DNA from: Pseudomonas lactucae
GTDB lineage: Bacteria > Pseudomonadota > Gammaproteobacteria > Pseudomonadales > Pseudomonadaceae
NCBI RefSeq assembly: GCF_016937615.1
Contig: NZ_JAFHKI010000023.1
Span: 1 to 33,204 of the forward strand
Direction of reading: 5' to 3'
Length of the DNA stretch: 33,204 nt
Shown here one piece after another: positions 1 to 8,560 of the stretch. The notes beneath the pieces are model-generated. The model was not told the DNA's origin, searched no databases, and worked only from the letters and a program-made list of their open reading frames with translations. Position numbers and translations under genes: made by a program. Positions within the stretch are counted from its first letter, which is position 1. Every line of letters starts with the position of its first letter.

Positions 1-249
1 CAAGGCCTGGCGCCAGCCCCGGAAACCGGCGACTTGCAGCCAGCGCGCGGCGAGGATCGGCTGGCTTGCCGCGTAGCGTTGCAGCGCCGCGGGGAGGTCC
101 GCCGCCGCATCGGCCGCCGTCATCGCGAGGCGCAGACGGTAGCTGCCCGCATCGGGGCGCGCAGGGTCGTGGCCGAGCAGACAGGCGCGCTGCTCGGGGC
201 TCAAGGCCAGGGTGTGTTGCACGGTCAAATCAAGGCTCAGATCGTTCAT
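1..249 (-). CDS. Non-ribosomal peptide synthetase, N-terminal fragment (condensation domain start)
   Basis: Only the first 83 residues are present; the gene runs off the low-coordinate edge of the window. The fragment opens MNDLSLDLTVQHTLALSPEQ and continues with an alternating helix/strand pattern typical of the N-terminal part of an NRPS condensation domain (a YRLRLAM strand, then a long helix ending in QPILAARW). The ATG lies 11 bases after the stop of the upstream FAAL/hydroxylase gene, with GGA of a weak Shine-Dalgarno ahead of it, so the two are almost certainly co-transcribed. By position it should be the next assembly-line protein: its first condensation domain would join the acyl chain from the FAAL/ACP protein to the first amino acid. 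No catalytic motif lies within the fragment, so the domain call rests on context plus weak similarity. Confidence 0.7.
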   Translation of the reverse strand, partial: MNDLSLDLTVQHTLALSPEQRACLLGHDPARPDAGSYRLRLAMTAADAAADLPAALQRYAASQPILAARWLQVAGFRGWRQAL

Positions 250-260
250 CGGGGATGTCC

Positions 261-3200
261 TTAAACAGGGAGGCCAGTGCGTTCGACGCTGCCTTCGGCG
301 GCGCTGTCAAACACGCTGCGGTCGGTCATTTCGCCCATGGCCACGACGATCCGCCGCGGGCCTTCGAACGGGTCGCGGGCATGCGCGACGAGCATGTTGT
401 CGAGCATCACCACATCGCCGCGTTGCCAGTCGAAGCGCACTGCGCAGGCTTCATAGAGTTGGCCCAGTTGTTCCATCACTGCGTCATCGATGGGCGTGCC
501 GTCACCGAAATACACTTGGCGCGGCATGTGCCCGGCACCGACGATGCCAAGCAGGTCGCGGCGCACATCGGCTTGCAGGCAATAGTCGTGGTGCAACTGG
601 ACCTGATTGAAGAATGACTTGTCCCCGGTGTACGGATGACGGATCACCGCCGGGCACGGCGTGCGGGTCTGCAGGCCACCGTTGGCCAACCACTCGAACG
701 CCACGTCTTGCTCGCGGCACGCCGCCTCGACTACCGCACGCTCGTCGGTCTTGTAGAAGTCGCGCCAGTCCACATCGAAACCCGGGGTAAAGGTGCGCAC
801 ATACAACAAGCCCTTGCGCTCGAAGGTCTCGGCCAGCTCGGCCGGCAAGGCGCGATACATGGCCCGACAGTCGACGATGGGCGTGGCGCCACCGACCGGC
901 GATGGCAGCTCGCAGAAGAACCACTGCTTGCGCGGCCAGCGGCGCAGGTGAGCGCTTTCGTTGTGGAACAGGATCATTTGCTGCTCGGGGTAAGGCGTGG
1001 AACGGTAGGTGTTGCGCCCGCCCTCTTTCTTCGGCAAATCGCCATAGGCGCCATACAAACCCGGCTGGATGGCCTCGGCGAAGGCCTCGAAATCCTGTGC
1101 GGTACTCAAGCCGAAGCCTCGGAACAGCAAGCCGGCATGACGGCGCAGCTGGGTTTCGATGAACTCGCGATGCTCGCTGGCCCAGACGCACGGGTCGAGG
1201 TCGGCACTGACCGGCTCGATCACCAGGGGGAACTGCGTGTCGGCATTCAGCGGAGTGCAACGCACCGCGGATGCGCCAGCGGACGGCGCAGCCTGGCGGG
1301 TGAAGGACTTGAGCTTGTCGCGCTTGGCCTCCAGCCGTGAGCGACCGCTGGCTGGGGCGACGGGCGCGGGTTGCAGGGCACCGAGGGTCAGCGCGGCGAG
1401 AGGCTGGTCGGGCGCGGCGAGAATCTGTTCGAGCAGGTCGACCCAGGCATTCGCCCAGCAGCGTACCCGTGCCTCGTCGAGGATCGCGGTGGCAAACACC
1501 CACTCGCCACCCAGGCCCTGGGCGTTGGGGGTCAGAAACAGGGCCATGTCGAACTTCGAGGTTTGCGCCGGCGCGGCAAGCAACTCGGCGTGCAGCCCCG
1601 GCACGGCGAACTGCCCGCGCGGCATGCTGTGCAGTACAAACAGCGCCTGTACCAGCGGGTTGCGCTGGCGCTCGCGGGCCACGCCACTGGCGTCGAGGAT
1701 CTGCTCGAAGGGCAAGTCCGCCTGCTCGAAAACCGCCAGGGAATCCGCGCTGATGTGGGCCAGCCATTGGCTGAACGACTGCTCCTCACGGACATGGGCG
1801 CGCAGCGGAACGATGTTGACGAAAAAGCCGATGAGTTTTTCCAGCTCGGCACGTGGCCGACCGGCGATATCCGTCCCGTAGACCAGATCATCCTGGCCGG
1901 TGATGCGATGCAACAGCCAGTCAAAGGCCCCGCGCAGAACCATGAACAGGCTGGCGCCGTGGGCGCGACCGAGCGTTTCAAGACGTGCGACCTGCTCGGC
2001 ACTGAGCTGGAAGGTCACGCTTGCGCCGGCGGTCTGTGGCGTCGCCGGGCGCGGACGATCGGTGGGCAAGGCCAGTTGCTGCGCCGCGCCGCGCAGGTAA
2101 TCGCGCCAGAAATCCTGTTCACGTTGGCGCTCGGCACTGCCGGTCTTGGCGTTCTGCCACGCCGCGTAATCGCTGTACTGGATGTTCAAGGGCGCAAGCG
2201 ACGGTTCGCTGCCGGCCATTTGGGCCTGGTAAAGCGCGCCCAGTTCCTGGACCAGTACGCCGAATGACCAGCCGTCACCGATCAGGTGATGCATGCTCAG
2301 TTGCAGGCAGTGCTCTTGGTCGTTCAGTCGCAGCAGCGTAGCGCGCAGCAACGGCGGCCGTTGCAGATCGAACGGCTGCCGGCGGCTTCGGCTTCGGCCA
2401 CGGCCAGCGCGGTGGCCTGTTCTGCGCCATGCAGGCCGCTCAGGTCAAGCAGCGGCAACGCCAGTTCAACCTGGCTGGCGCAGTGCACCAGCGCCACGCC
2501 ATCCGGCCCCGGCACGAAGGCACTGCGCAGGCTCGCCTGGCGCTGGACCAGAGCGCCCAACGCGGCCTGCAGGGCGTCCACCCGAAGGTCGCCGCGCAGG
2601 AGCAATCGGGCGACCATGTTATAGGCTGCCCTGCCCTGTTCGCCGCCCAACTGTTGTGCCAACCACAGGCTGCGCTGCACCGGCGACATGGCCTGCGGCC
2701 CGCTGGCCTGTTCGCGGCGCAATGGCACGCCGTCGGCCAGACGCGGCGCGGCGTCAACCATGGCAGCCAACCGGGCAAGGGGTTTGGCGGCGAATAGCGC
2801 GCTCAGCGGCAACTCGACATTGAACTCGGCCCGCACTCGCGCCACCACCTGCACGGCGGCCAGGGAATGACCGCCCTTGGCGAGAAATACATCGTCGCGG
2901 CTGACCTCCACGCCCTCGAGCACGTCGGACCAGATGGTCGCCAGGCGCTGCTCGGTATCACCTTGGGGGGCATCGCCCTGGCCGGCTGTGACCAGGCCCG
3001 CGACCGGACGGCGGTAAACGTAATAGGCACCCAGTTCGCCGGTTTCCAGGCGCTGGCGGCAGGCCGAGCGTTGCAGTTTGCCGCTGGTGGTCTTGGGCAA
3101 GGCCGCCGGCTCCAGCAAGGCGATGACACTGGCGGGCTCCTGCTGGGTTTCACTGACCACCCGGTCGATGGCATCGATCAACGTCTGCGGGTCGAATTTC

Positions 3201-4723
3201 TTTTGCACGCTGCGGCCGATCTCGGCGGCGATGCCAATGCATTCCCGACCGTCGACTTGTACCGGGAACGCGGCGACGCGGCCTTTGCGTACCGCTTCGA
3301 CGCCCTGCTCCACGGCTTTTTCGATGTCTTGCGGGTAACGGTTCTGGCCGCGAATGATGATCACGTCCTTGGCCCGCGAGGTGATGAACAAACCCCCGTT
3401 GTGCAGAAACGCCAGATCACCGCTGCGCAGCCAACGCCCATCGGGCAAGTCGAGGAACGTCTTGGCGGTGGCCTCGGGATTGCGCCAATAACCACGCGCG
3501 ACGCTGGGGCCGCGCACCCAGATTTCGCCGACCGTGTCTTGCGCGACGGGCTGCAGGGTGTGCGGGTCCATCAGGCGTACCTGATCGTCGAACAGCAACC
3601 CGCCGCTGCTGACCACTTCGGTGCCGCACGGATCGGGCACCACTCGGCCATGGGCCAGCTCTTCGTGGTCGACATGCAGCGTGTAGTAGGGTCCGCCGCG
3701 GATATTACTGGTGACCATCAGGGTCGCTTCGGCCAGGCCATAGCATGGGTGCAGCGTGGTTGCCGACAGCCCGCCGGCGAGAAGCGCTCAACGAAATCGG
3801 CCAGGGTATCGGCACGCACCGGCTCGGAGCCGCAGAACGCCACGCGCCAGCGGCTCAAATCGAGCTCGGCGAGCAGGTTATCGCGCACGCTTTCGGTACA
3901 CAGGCGGAAGGCAAAGTCCGGACCGCCGCTCAAGGTGCCGTCATAGCGGTGGATCGCTTCCAGCCAGCGCGCCGGCCGGGCGAGGAAGTGCTGGGTGGTC
4001 AGCAATACCAGCGGCACGCCGGCGTAGATCGGTTGCAGCATGCCGCCGATCAGGCCCATGTCGTGGTACAGCGGCAGCCAGCTGACAAATACATCGCCCG
4101 GCCGGGTGCCGAAGCCCATTTGCAGCAGGCGCTGGTTGTCCAGCAGGTTAGTGTGAGTGACTTCGACGCCCTTGGGTTCGGAGGTGGAACCCGAGGTGTA
4201 TTGCAGCATGGCGATGGTGTCGCCCGGCACTTCGCGTGCCTGCCAGGCCTGGGCCGGTTGGGCCTCCAGGTCCTGGACGCTTGCCACGACCGGCCGGTTC
4301 GCCAGGGTCAGGCCGTCACGCAAGAGCAGGGAGGCTTCCAGCGCGCCCTGCTCGCAGATAATCAGCGACGGTTCGGCATCCATGGCCATGCCTTGCAGGC
4401 GTTCGGCATGGAACTGGCGATTGCGCTCCGGCGGATAGGCCGGCACCGCGATCAGCCCCGCGTAGAGGCAGGCGAAAAACGCCACGATGTAGTCAGGGCC
4501 GTTGGTCAGCAGCAGGAGTACGCGGTCACCCTCCTCGGCGCGTTGCTCAAGGCAGGCGGCCAGGTGACGGACCCGGGCGTCGAGCTGGGCATAGGTGTAC
4601 AGCTCGGTGGTTTCGTTGCCATCACCCGAGAAAACGCAGGGCCGGTTGCTCGCCTTGTTGTTCGGCGCGCTGCGCCAGCATCTCGATGAGGGATTGGGGT
4701 TGAGGCTGATGTGGGATGGCCAT
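261..4723 (-). pseudogene. Fatty-acyl-AMP ligase / ACP / condensation-like / 2-oxoglutarate hydroxylase protein, three frameshifts
   Basis: Likely loads a fatty acid onto a carrier protein to start an acylated peptide siderophore, and carries an amino-acid beta-hydroxylase. Start ATG at 4723 (MAIPHQPQPQ) has AGGAGG seven bases upstream. Reading through the frameshifts gives about 1487 residues. The acyl-AMP ligase covers about 1-590, with YTSGSTSEPKG near 175 and KTTSGKL near 545. A carrier domain follows with GGHSLAA (phosphopantetheine Ser near 619). A condensation-superfamily domain starts at SPVQRSLWL (about 680) and has HHLIGDG near 812. A clavaminate-synthase/TauD-like domain ends the protein, with HNE near 1254 and the distal His in LVAHARDPFEGPRR. 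There is no adenylation domain for an amino acid. The frame breaks near 4624-4627 (one extra base in a GGG context), 3770-3772 (one missing base, GGG context) and 2376-2380 (one missing base). Each resulting frame is otherwise free of stops and well conserved, so the damage is very recent or a sequencing artefact. Confidence 0.85.
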
Positions 4724-4772
4724 GGGGCGTCCTCCTGCAATCGCAAAAAATTCAGTAAAAGTCGAGGGCGGC

Positions 4773-5753
4773 TCAGCGTCTGTCGGCGCCATGGGGCTCG
4801 GCCATGGCGACCACCACCTTGCGCGGCCCCTCAAAGGGCGCACGGCCATGGGCGGTGAGCATGTTGTCGAGCATCAGCACGTCGTTGTCCTGCCAGCCGA
4901 ACTCGACCTGCTCCTGCTGCATCACGCCACGGATGTCTTCGAGCAGGGTTTCTTCCAGCGGGCTGCCGTCGCCGTAATAGACGTTACGCGGCAGGTCCTC
5001 TTCCTCGACCAGATCGAGCAGCGTCTCGCGGACTTCCTCGGGCAGGTTGGAAACATGAAACAGGTGCGCCTGGTTGAACCACACCGCGTCGCCGGTGCGT
5101 GGATGAGTGGCCACCGCCTGGCAGACCTGACGCGTGCGCAGGCCACCGTCTTCCTTCCATTCCAGGCGGATGCCATGGGCCTCGCAGTAGGCGTGCACGA
5201 CGCTGCGGTCCTCGGTGTTGAACACCTGCTCCCAGGACACGTCCAGGCCGTTACCGTAGTTGCGCGTGTACATCAGGCCTTTGGCGGCGAAGCGCTCGCG
5301 AATCTGCTCGCCAACCCGCCGGTAGATCGCCCGGCTGTCACCAATTGGCGTCGCGCCCCCCACCGGTGATGCCTGCTGGCAGAAGAACCAGATTTTCATC
5401 GGCCAGTCCCGGGTGTAGGCCTGCTCGTTGTGCAGCGGGATATGCTGGTGCGGCGGGTATTCGGTGGAGGTGTAGATCCCGGCGGCGACGTTGCTGCGCG
5501 GCGTGGAGCCGAATTCGTAGGTGAGCAGGTCCGCACCGAAGCCCACGGCGAAACGGCGAAAACGCTCGGCGGTCTGCACGTCAAAGCCACGTAGCAGCAC
5601 GCCACCAGCACTGAGCAGTTGCTCATCGATCAAGCCTCGCAGATCGGACAGGCAAACCGACAGATCAAGGCCAGGCTCACGGGCCTCGATCAGCAGGGGC
5701 AACGGGGTACTGGCATGGCGCAGGGGCCGGATGTCGAAGCGTGAATCAAGCAT
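4773..5753 (-). CDS. Stand-alone Fe(II)/2-oxoglutarate-dependent amino-acid beta-hydroxylase (TauD/SyrP-like)
   Basis: Predicted non-haem iron dioxygenase that hydroxylates an aspartate or histidine residue bound to the NRPS, creating a hydroxy-acid ligand for iron. Facial triad: HNE in IPLHNEQAY (about residues 108-110) and the distal His in LTAHGRAPFEGPRK (about 302), followed by the 2-oxoglutarate-binding Arg. The conserved block FFCQQASPVGGATPIGD is shared with the hydroxylase domain fused to the downstream FAAL protein, so the two are paralogues. The chosen ATG at 5753 (MLDSRFDIRP) has GGAG about seven bases upstream, giving 326 residues; the longer in-frame ATG at 5789 has no ribosome binding site. 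The gene lies 39 bases after the thioesterase stop and 49 bases before the FAAL gene. Which residue it hydroxylates cannot be read from the sequence by eye. Confidence 0.88.
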   Translation of the reverse strand: MLDSRFDIRPLRHASTPLPLLIEAREPGLDLSVCLSDLRGLIDEQLLSAGGVLLRGFDVQTAERFRRFAVGFGADLLTYEFGSTPRSNVAAGIYTSTEYPPHQHIPLHNEQAYTRDWPMKIWFFCQQASPVGGATPIGDSRAIYRRVGEQIRERFAAKGLMYTRNYGNGLDVSWEQVFNTEDRSVVHAYCEAHGIRLEWKEDGGLRTRQVCQAVATHPRTGDAVWFNQAHLFHVSNLPEEVRETLLDLVEEEDLPRNVYYGDGSPLEETLLEDIRGVMQQEQVEFGWQDNDVLMLDNMLTAHGRAPFEGPRKVVVAMAEPHGADRR

Positions 5754-5792
5754 GGAAGACTCCGCGAAACGAGGAAGACGGTGCGGCATGGG

Positions 5793-6536
5793 TCAGCCCA
5801 GGGCGCGCAAGGAAGGGAGTGAAGGACGGTGTGCCTGGGCCAGCGCAACCAGGCGCAGCAAGAAATCATCGCGTTGGCGGTGCAGGAAGAAATGGCCGCC
5901 GGCGCACATGTCCAGCTGGAACGGCCCACTGCATTCAACTTCCCAGGCCGCCAGGGCACTGATCGCGACGCTGTCGTCACGCCCACCGAAGACATGCAGC
6001 GCACATGGCAACGGCGCGCGGCCGGGTGGTTGATAGCGGTCGCCAAGCAGGAAGTCGGCGCGCAGCACGGGCAGCACCATGGCCAGCAACTCGGGGTCAT
6101 CGAGTACCGCCTGGGGCGTACCGTCGAGGCGGCGCAACTCGGCAATCAGCTCGGCATCGTTCATGGGTTGCGCATCCGGATTGCCGCCGCGCTGACTGGG
6201 CGCGGTGCTGGCCACGGCGATCAAGGCGTTGGGCGGTTCAATACCCAGGGCAACCAGCGCATGCGCCACTTCCAGGGCAATGACACCGCCGACGCTATGA
6301 CCGAGCATCAGGTAAGGACCGTCGATCAGCGGCGACAACTCGCTCGCCAGGCTCGCCGCGAGGCCAGGCATGTCCAACTGCAATGGCTCATCAGCGCGGC
6401 GACCATGGCCGGGCAGCTCGACTGGCTGAACATCGAGCCAGGCCGGCAAGCCAGCACGCCATGGCGCGAACGCCATGGCGCTCGCTCCAGAACAAGCGAA
6501 GCAGAACAGGCGGATGCGATCAGGGGCGACAGACAC
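5793..6536 (-). CDS. Type II thioesterase of the siderophore NRPS
   Basis: An alpha/beta hydrolase that removes wrong or stalled acyl groups from carrier domains of the assembly line, acting in the cytoplasm. Visible motifs are the N-terminal FCFACSGASAM oxyanion region, the nucleophile elbow GHSVGG, a late Asp in FGGRDDSV and the C-terminal His in CAGGHFFL; length (247 residues) and order match the GrsT/PvdG-type family. The start is set at the GTG of 6536 (VSVAPDRIRLF), because AAGGAG lies seven bases upstream at 6544-6549; a TTG at 6557 would lengthen the protein but overlaps that ribosome binding site. It is the first gene of the minus-strand biosynthesis operon, followed by the hydroxylase. 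A Fur-like site lies about 100 bases upstream. Confidence 0.9.
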   Translation of the reverse strand: MSVAPDRIRLFCFACSGASAMAFAPWRAGLPAWLDVQPVELPGHGRRADEPLQLDMPGLAASLASELSPLIDGPYLMLGHSVGGVIALEVAHALVALGIEPPNALIAVASTAPSQRGGNPDAQPMNDAELIAELRRLDGTPQAVLDDPELLAMVLPVLRADFLLGDRYQPPGRAPLPCALHVFGGRDDSVAISALAAWEVECSGPFQLDMCAGGHFFLHRQRDDFLLRLVALAQAHRPSLPSLRALG

Positions 6537-6543
6537 GGCGAAT

Positions 6544-6549
6544 CTCCTT
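6544..6549 (-). promoter_or_regulatory. Ribosome binding site of the thioesterase gene
   Basis: AAGGAG on the minus strand, seven bases before GTG at 6536. It decides between the GTG start and an upstream TTG at 6557. Confidence 0.75.
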
Positions 6550-6633
6550 GGAAGCAATCGACAAGCCGGACCGGCCTTGCCTGGAACACTGCTAATAAGG
6601 ACGAAAGAAATGCGCGAGGAATTAAGTGTCTTT

Positions 6634-6652
6634 GATAAATATTGTTATTTGC
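6634..6652 (+). promoter_or_regulatory. Candidate Fur box upstream of the siderophore biosynthesis operon
   Basis: GATAAATATTGTTATTTGC matches the 19-base Fur consensus GATAATGATAATCATTATC at 12 positions, counted by eye. It is the most AT-rich stretch between the exporter and the thioesterase gene, where the promoter of the thioesterase-hydroxylase-FAAL operon should lie. Repression by iron-loaded Fur would fit a siderophore operon. The match is imperfect and no clear -35/-10 pair was identified, so this is a candidate only. Confidence 0.4.
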
Positions 6653-6669
6653 GGGGAGGCGGATTGGAC

Positions 6670-6701
6670 GGGGGGGGGAGGCACGCGGGGTACGCCTCCC
6701 C
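6670..6701 (-). terminator. G9 tract and GC-rich stem-loop after the exporter gene
   Basis: GGGGAGGC (6675-6682) and GCCTCCCC (6694-6701) form a perfect 8-bp stem with an 11-base loop. Nine consecutive G lie at 6670-6678. The structure begins 14 bases beyond the exporter stop codon, where a terminator is expected, but no U-tract follows on either strand. It may act as a transcript 3' end or a weak terminator. Confidence 0.4.
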
Positions 6702-6714
6702 TCTTCATCGATCT

Positions 6715-8361
6715 TCAGACCACCGGCTGCAAACCCGCGGCCACGGCGGGCGCCTGGCGCTGGACGATCTGGCCGCGTTCGAGCTTGATCAACTGGTCGG
6801 CCAGGTGGAAGTAGCGGTCGTCATGCGAGATGACCAGCAGCGTCTTGCCCTGGGCGCGCAGCTCGGGCAGCAGCTCGCAGTAGAACACCTCGCGGAACGC
6901 CGGGTCCTGGTCGGCGGCCCATTCGTCGAAGATGATCACTGGCCGCCCCTCCAGGCAAGCGACGATCAACGCCAGACGCTTGCGTTGACCCTGGGACAGT
7001 TCACGGGTGGAGAACGAACCGTCGCTGACGCTGACTTTGTGGTCCAGGTGCAGCTTGGCCAGCCATTCGCTCGCCTGGGTATCCAGACTGGAGTCAGGCG
7101 CCTCGAGCAGGGTATCGAACAGGTGGAAGTCGGAGAACACCGCCGAGAACAGCTGGCGATAATCGTCCCATTCGTCCGCCGCCACCGGCCGGCCATCGAC
7201 GCGCACTTCACCACTTTCCGGCCGGTACAGGCCGGCGATCAGCTTGGCCAGGGTGGTCTTACCACTGCCGTTCCCCCCCACCAGGAAGGTAATCTCGCCA
7301 GGGTTGAGGGTCAGCATCACCGGACCGAGGGTGAATACCTCGTCCTCTCGCTCACTGAAATAACCATGGGTCAGGCCATCCAGCTCCAATGTCACGCCCT
7401 TGGGCTGTACGCCGGGAATCGGGCTTTGCAGTTGAGCTTCAGCCTTCAACTGTTCGAGCGTGGTTTCGATGCGCGCACTGGCGACGCGCGCCTGGCTCAT
7501 CTGCGGCAGGTTCAGCAGCACCCCTTCCAGCGGCCCCATCATGTACAGGAACACCATCACGTAGCCGGTGATCACCGCCGTGTCGGAAGGAATCCACAAG
7601 CGCAGGAACAGCACCACGCCGATCAACACCAGGAACAGCAAGCGCCCCCAACCGCCGGTGATGGCGAACAGCATCAGACCCTTGGCACGGTTGTGACGCA
7701 CTTGCTCGACAGCATTGACGAGCACCTCATCGAGAAAGCGCCTTGCCTTGGACCGGTTGAGCTTGAGTTCCTTGGCACCGGACACCATGGCGTCAAAGTG
7801 ACCGAAGAGTTCGTCCTGGCTGGAGCCCGCCTTGCGAAAGTACTGGAGCATGTGCGAATGGCACAGGTGGTAGCCCAACGAGCCAAGACCGATGGCCAGT
7901 ACCGAGACCAGGAAAATCGCCCACGACAGGTACGCCAGATAGCCGAGGCAGCCAAGCACCACCACGGCACTGGTCACCAGCATCGGAAAACCGGTGAAGA
8001 AGTTAGACAAGGTGGTGGTGTCGTCGGCCAGGGCCGCCTGGATGCGCCCGCGACCGGTGGTCTCCAGACCGCGCAGGGGCGCGGCAACCACATGCCGCGA
8101 GATGTGCAGGCGCAGGGTGGCCAGGCCTTGCTGGCTGAGATGGGCGAATAGCGTGCGGGACAGCACTTGGCTGCCCATCACCAGCGCTATCACCAGTACG
8201 AAAGGCAGCGCGTAGCCGGCCAAGCCGTCCAGCGGTGCGTTCAGGGCCTGGTTAATCAGCGCCACCAGCAACACGTTGGCCAGCCCGCAAACCAGGCTTG
8301 CGCCAATGGCCACGGCCAACCGAGTGCGCGAAGCGCGGACCAGCATACCGAACAATGACAT
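6715..8361 (-). CDS. Siderophore/peptide exporter, ABC transporter with fused permease and ATPase (PvdE-like)
   Basis: Inner-membrane half-transporter expected to move the siderophore or its precursor from cytoplasm to periplasm, as PvdE does for the pyoverdine precursor. The N-terminal ~320 residues hold about six hydrophobic helices (first near residues 10-40). The ATPase part has Walker A GGNGSGKT (about 362-369), signature LSQGQRKRLAL (about 456), Walker B VIIFDEWAADQDP (about 475-487) and the H-loop SHDD (His near 513). EWAADQDP is characteristic of the cyclic-peptide exporter/PvdE group. The ATG at 8361 (MSLFGMLVRA) is preferred to the GTG at 8397, because AAGGAG lies five bases upstream of it, giving 548 residues. 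It is separated from the biosynthesis operon by about 180 bases and is divergent from the import genes. Confidence 0.9.
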   Translation of the reverse strand: MSLFGMLVRASRTRLAVAIGASLVCGLANVLLVALINQALNAPLDGLAGYALPFVLVIALVMGSQVLSRTLFAHLSQQGLATLRLHISRHVVAAPLRGLETTGRGRIQAALADDTTTLSNFFTGFPMLVTSAVVVLGCLGYLAYLSWAIFLVSVLAIGLGSLGYHLCHSHMLQYFRKAGSSQDELFGHFDAMVSGAKELKLNRSKARRFLDEVLVNAVEQVRHNRAKGLMLFAITGGWGRLLFLVLIGVVLFLRLWIPSDTAVITGYVMVFLYMMGPLEGVLLNLPQMSQARVASARIETTLEQLKAEAQLQSPIPGVQPKGVTLELDGLTHGYFSEREDEVFTLGPVMLTLNPGEITFLVGGNGSGKTTLAKLIAGLYRPESGEVRVDGRPVAADEWDDYRQLFSAVFSDFHLFDTLLEAPDSSLDTQASEWLAKLHLDHKVSVSDGSFSTRELSQGQRKRLALIVACLEGRPVIIFDEWAADQDPAFREVFYCELLPELRAQGKTLLVISHDDRYFHLADQLIKLERGQIVQRQAPAVAAGLQPVV

Positions 8362-8483
8362 GGTGTCTCCTTGGGGTCGGCCGGCGCAGGCCGTCACGCC
8401 GTCGCCGTCGATAGTGTGGGGTCACTGGAGTAAACGAAGCCTGCGGCAGATTCTTTAAGCCGCGTCGGCGGCATTATTACAGG

Positions 8484-8512
8484 TATTGGGAATCAGATGC
8501 TGTTGCTATAGA
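8484..8512 (+). promoter_or_regulatory. Candidate promoter of the importer operon with Fur-like motif
   Basis: An extended -10, TGCTATAGA (8504-8512), lies 17 bases downstream of a poor -35 (TATTGG, 8484-8489) and 49 bases before the binding-protein start. Overlapping the -35 is ATTGGGAATCA (8485-8495), whose reverse complement TGATTCCCAAT differs by one base from TGATTCCCATT at 11497-11507 in the next iron-gene control region. The divergent region 8362-8560 shows no other feature I can support. Confidence 0.4.
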
Positions 8513-8560
8513 CTCCTATCCTCGCCAAAAGGCGACCTGCCTGCTCCGGAGTCTGTTGCA

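Noticed and set aside
5754..5789. Longer start for the stand-alone hydroxylase
   Set aside because: No ribosome binding site before ATG 5789, whereas ATG 5753 has GGAG at good spacing.
6475..8151. Long open frame antisense to the exporter (558 codons)
   Set aside because: The exporter has complete ABC motifs; the antisense product is rich in His/Gln/Arg with no recognisable domain.
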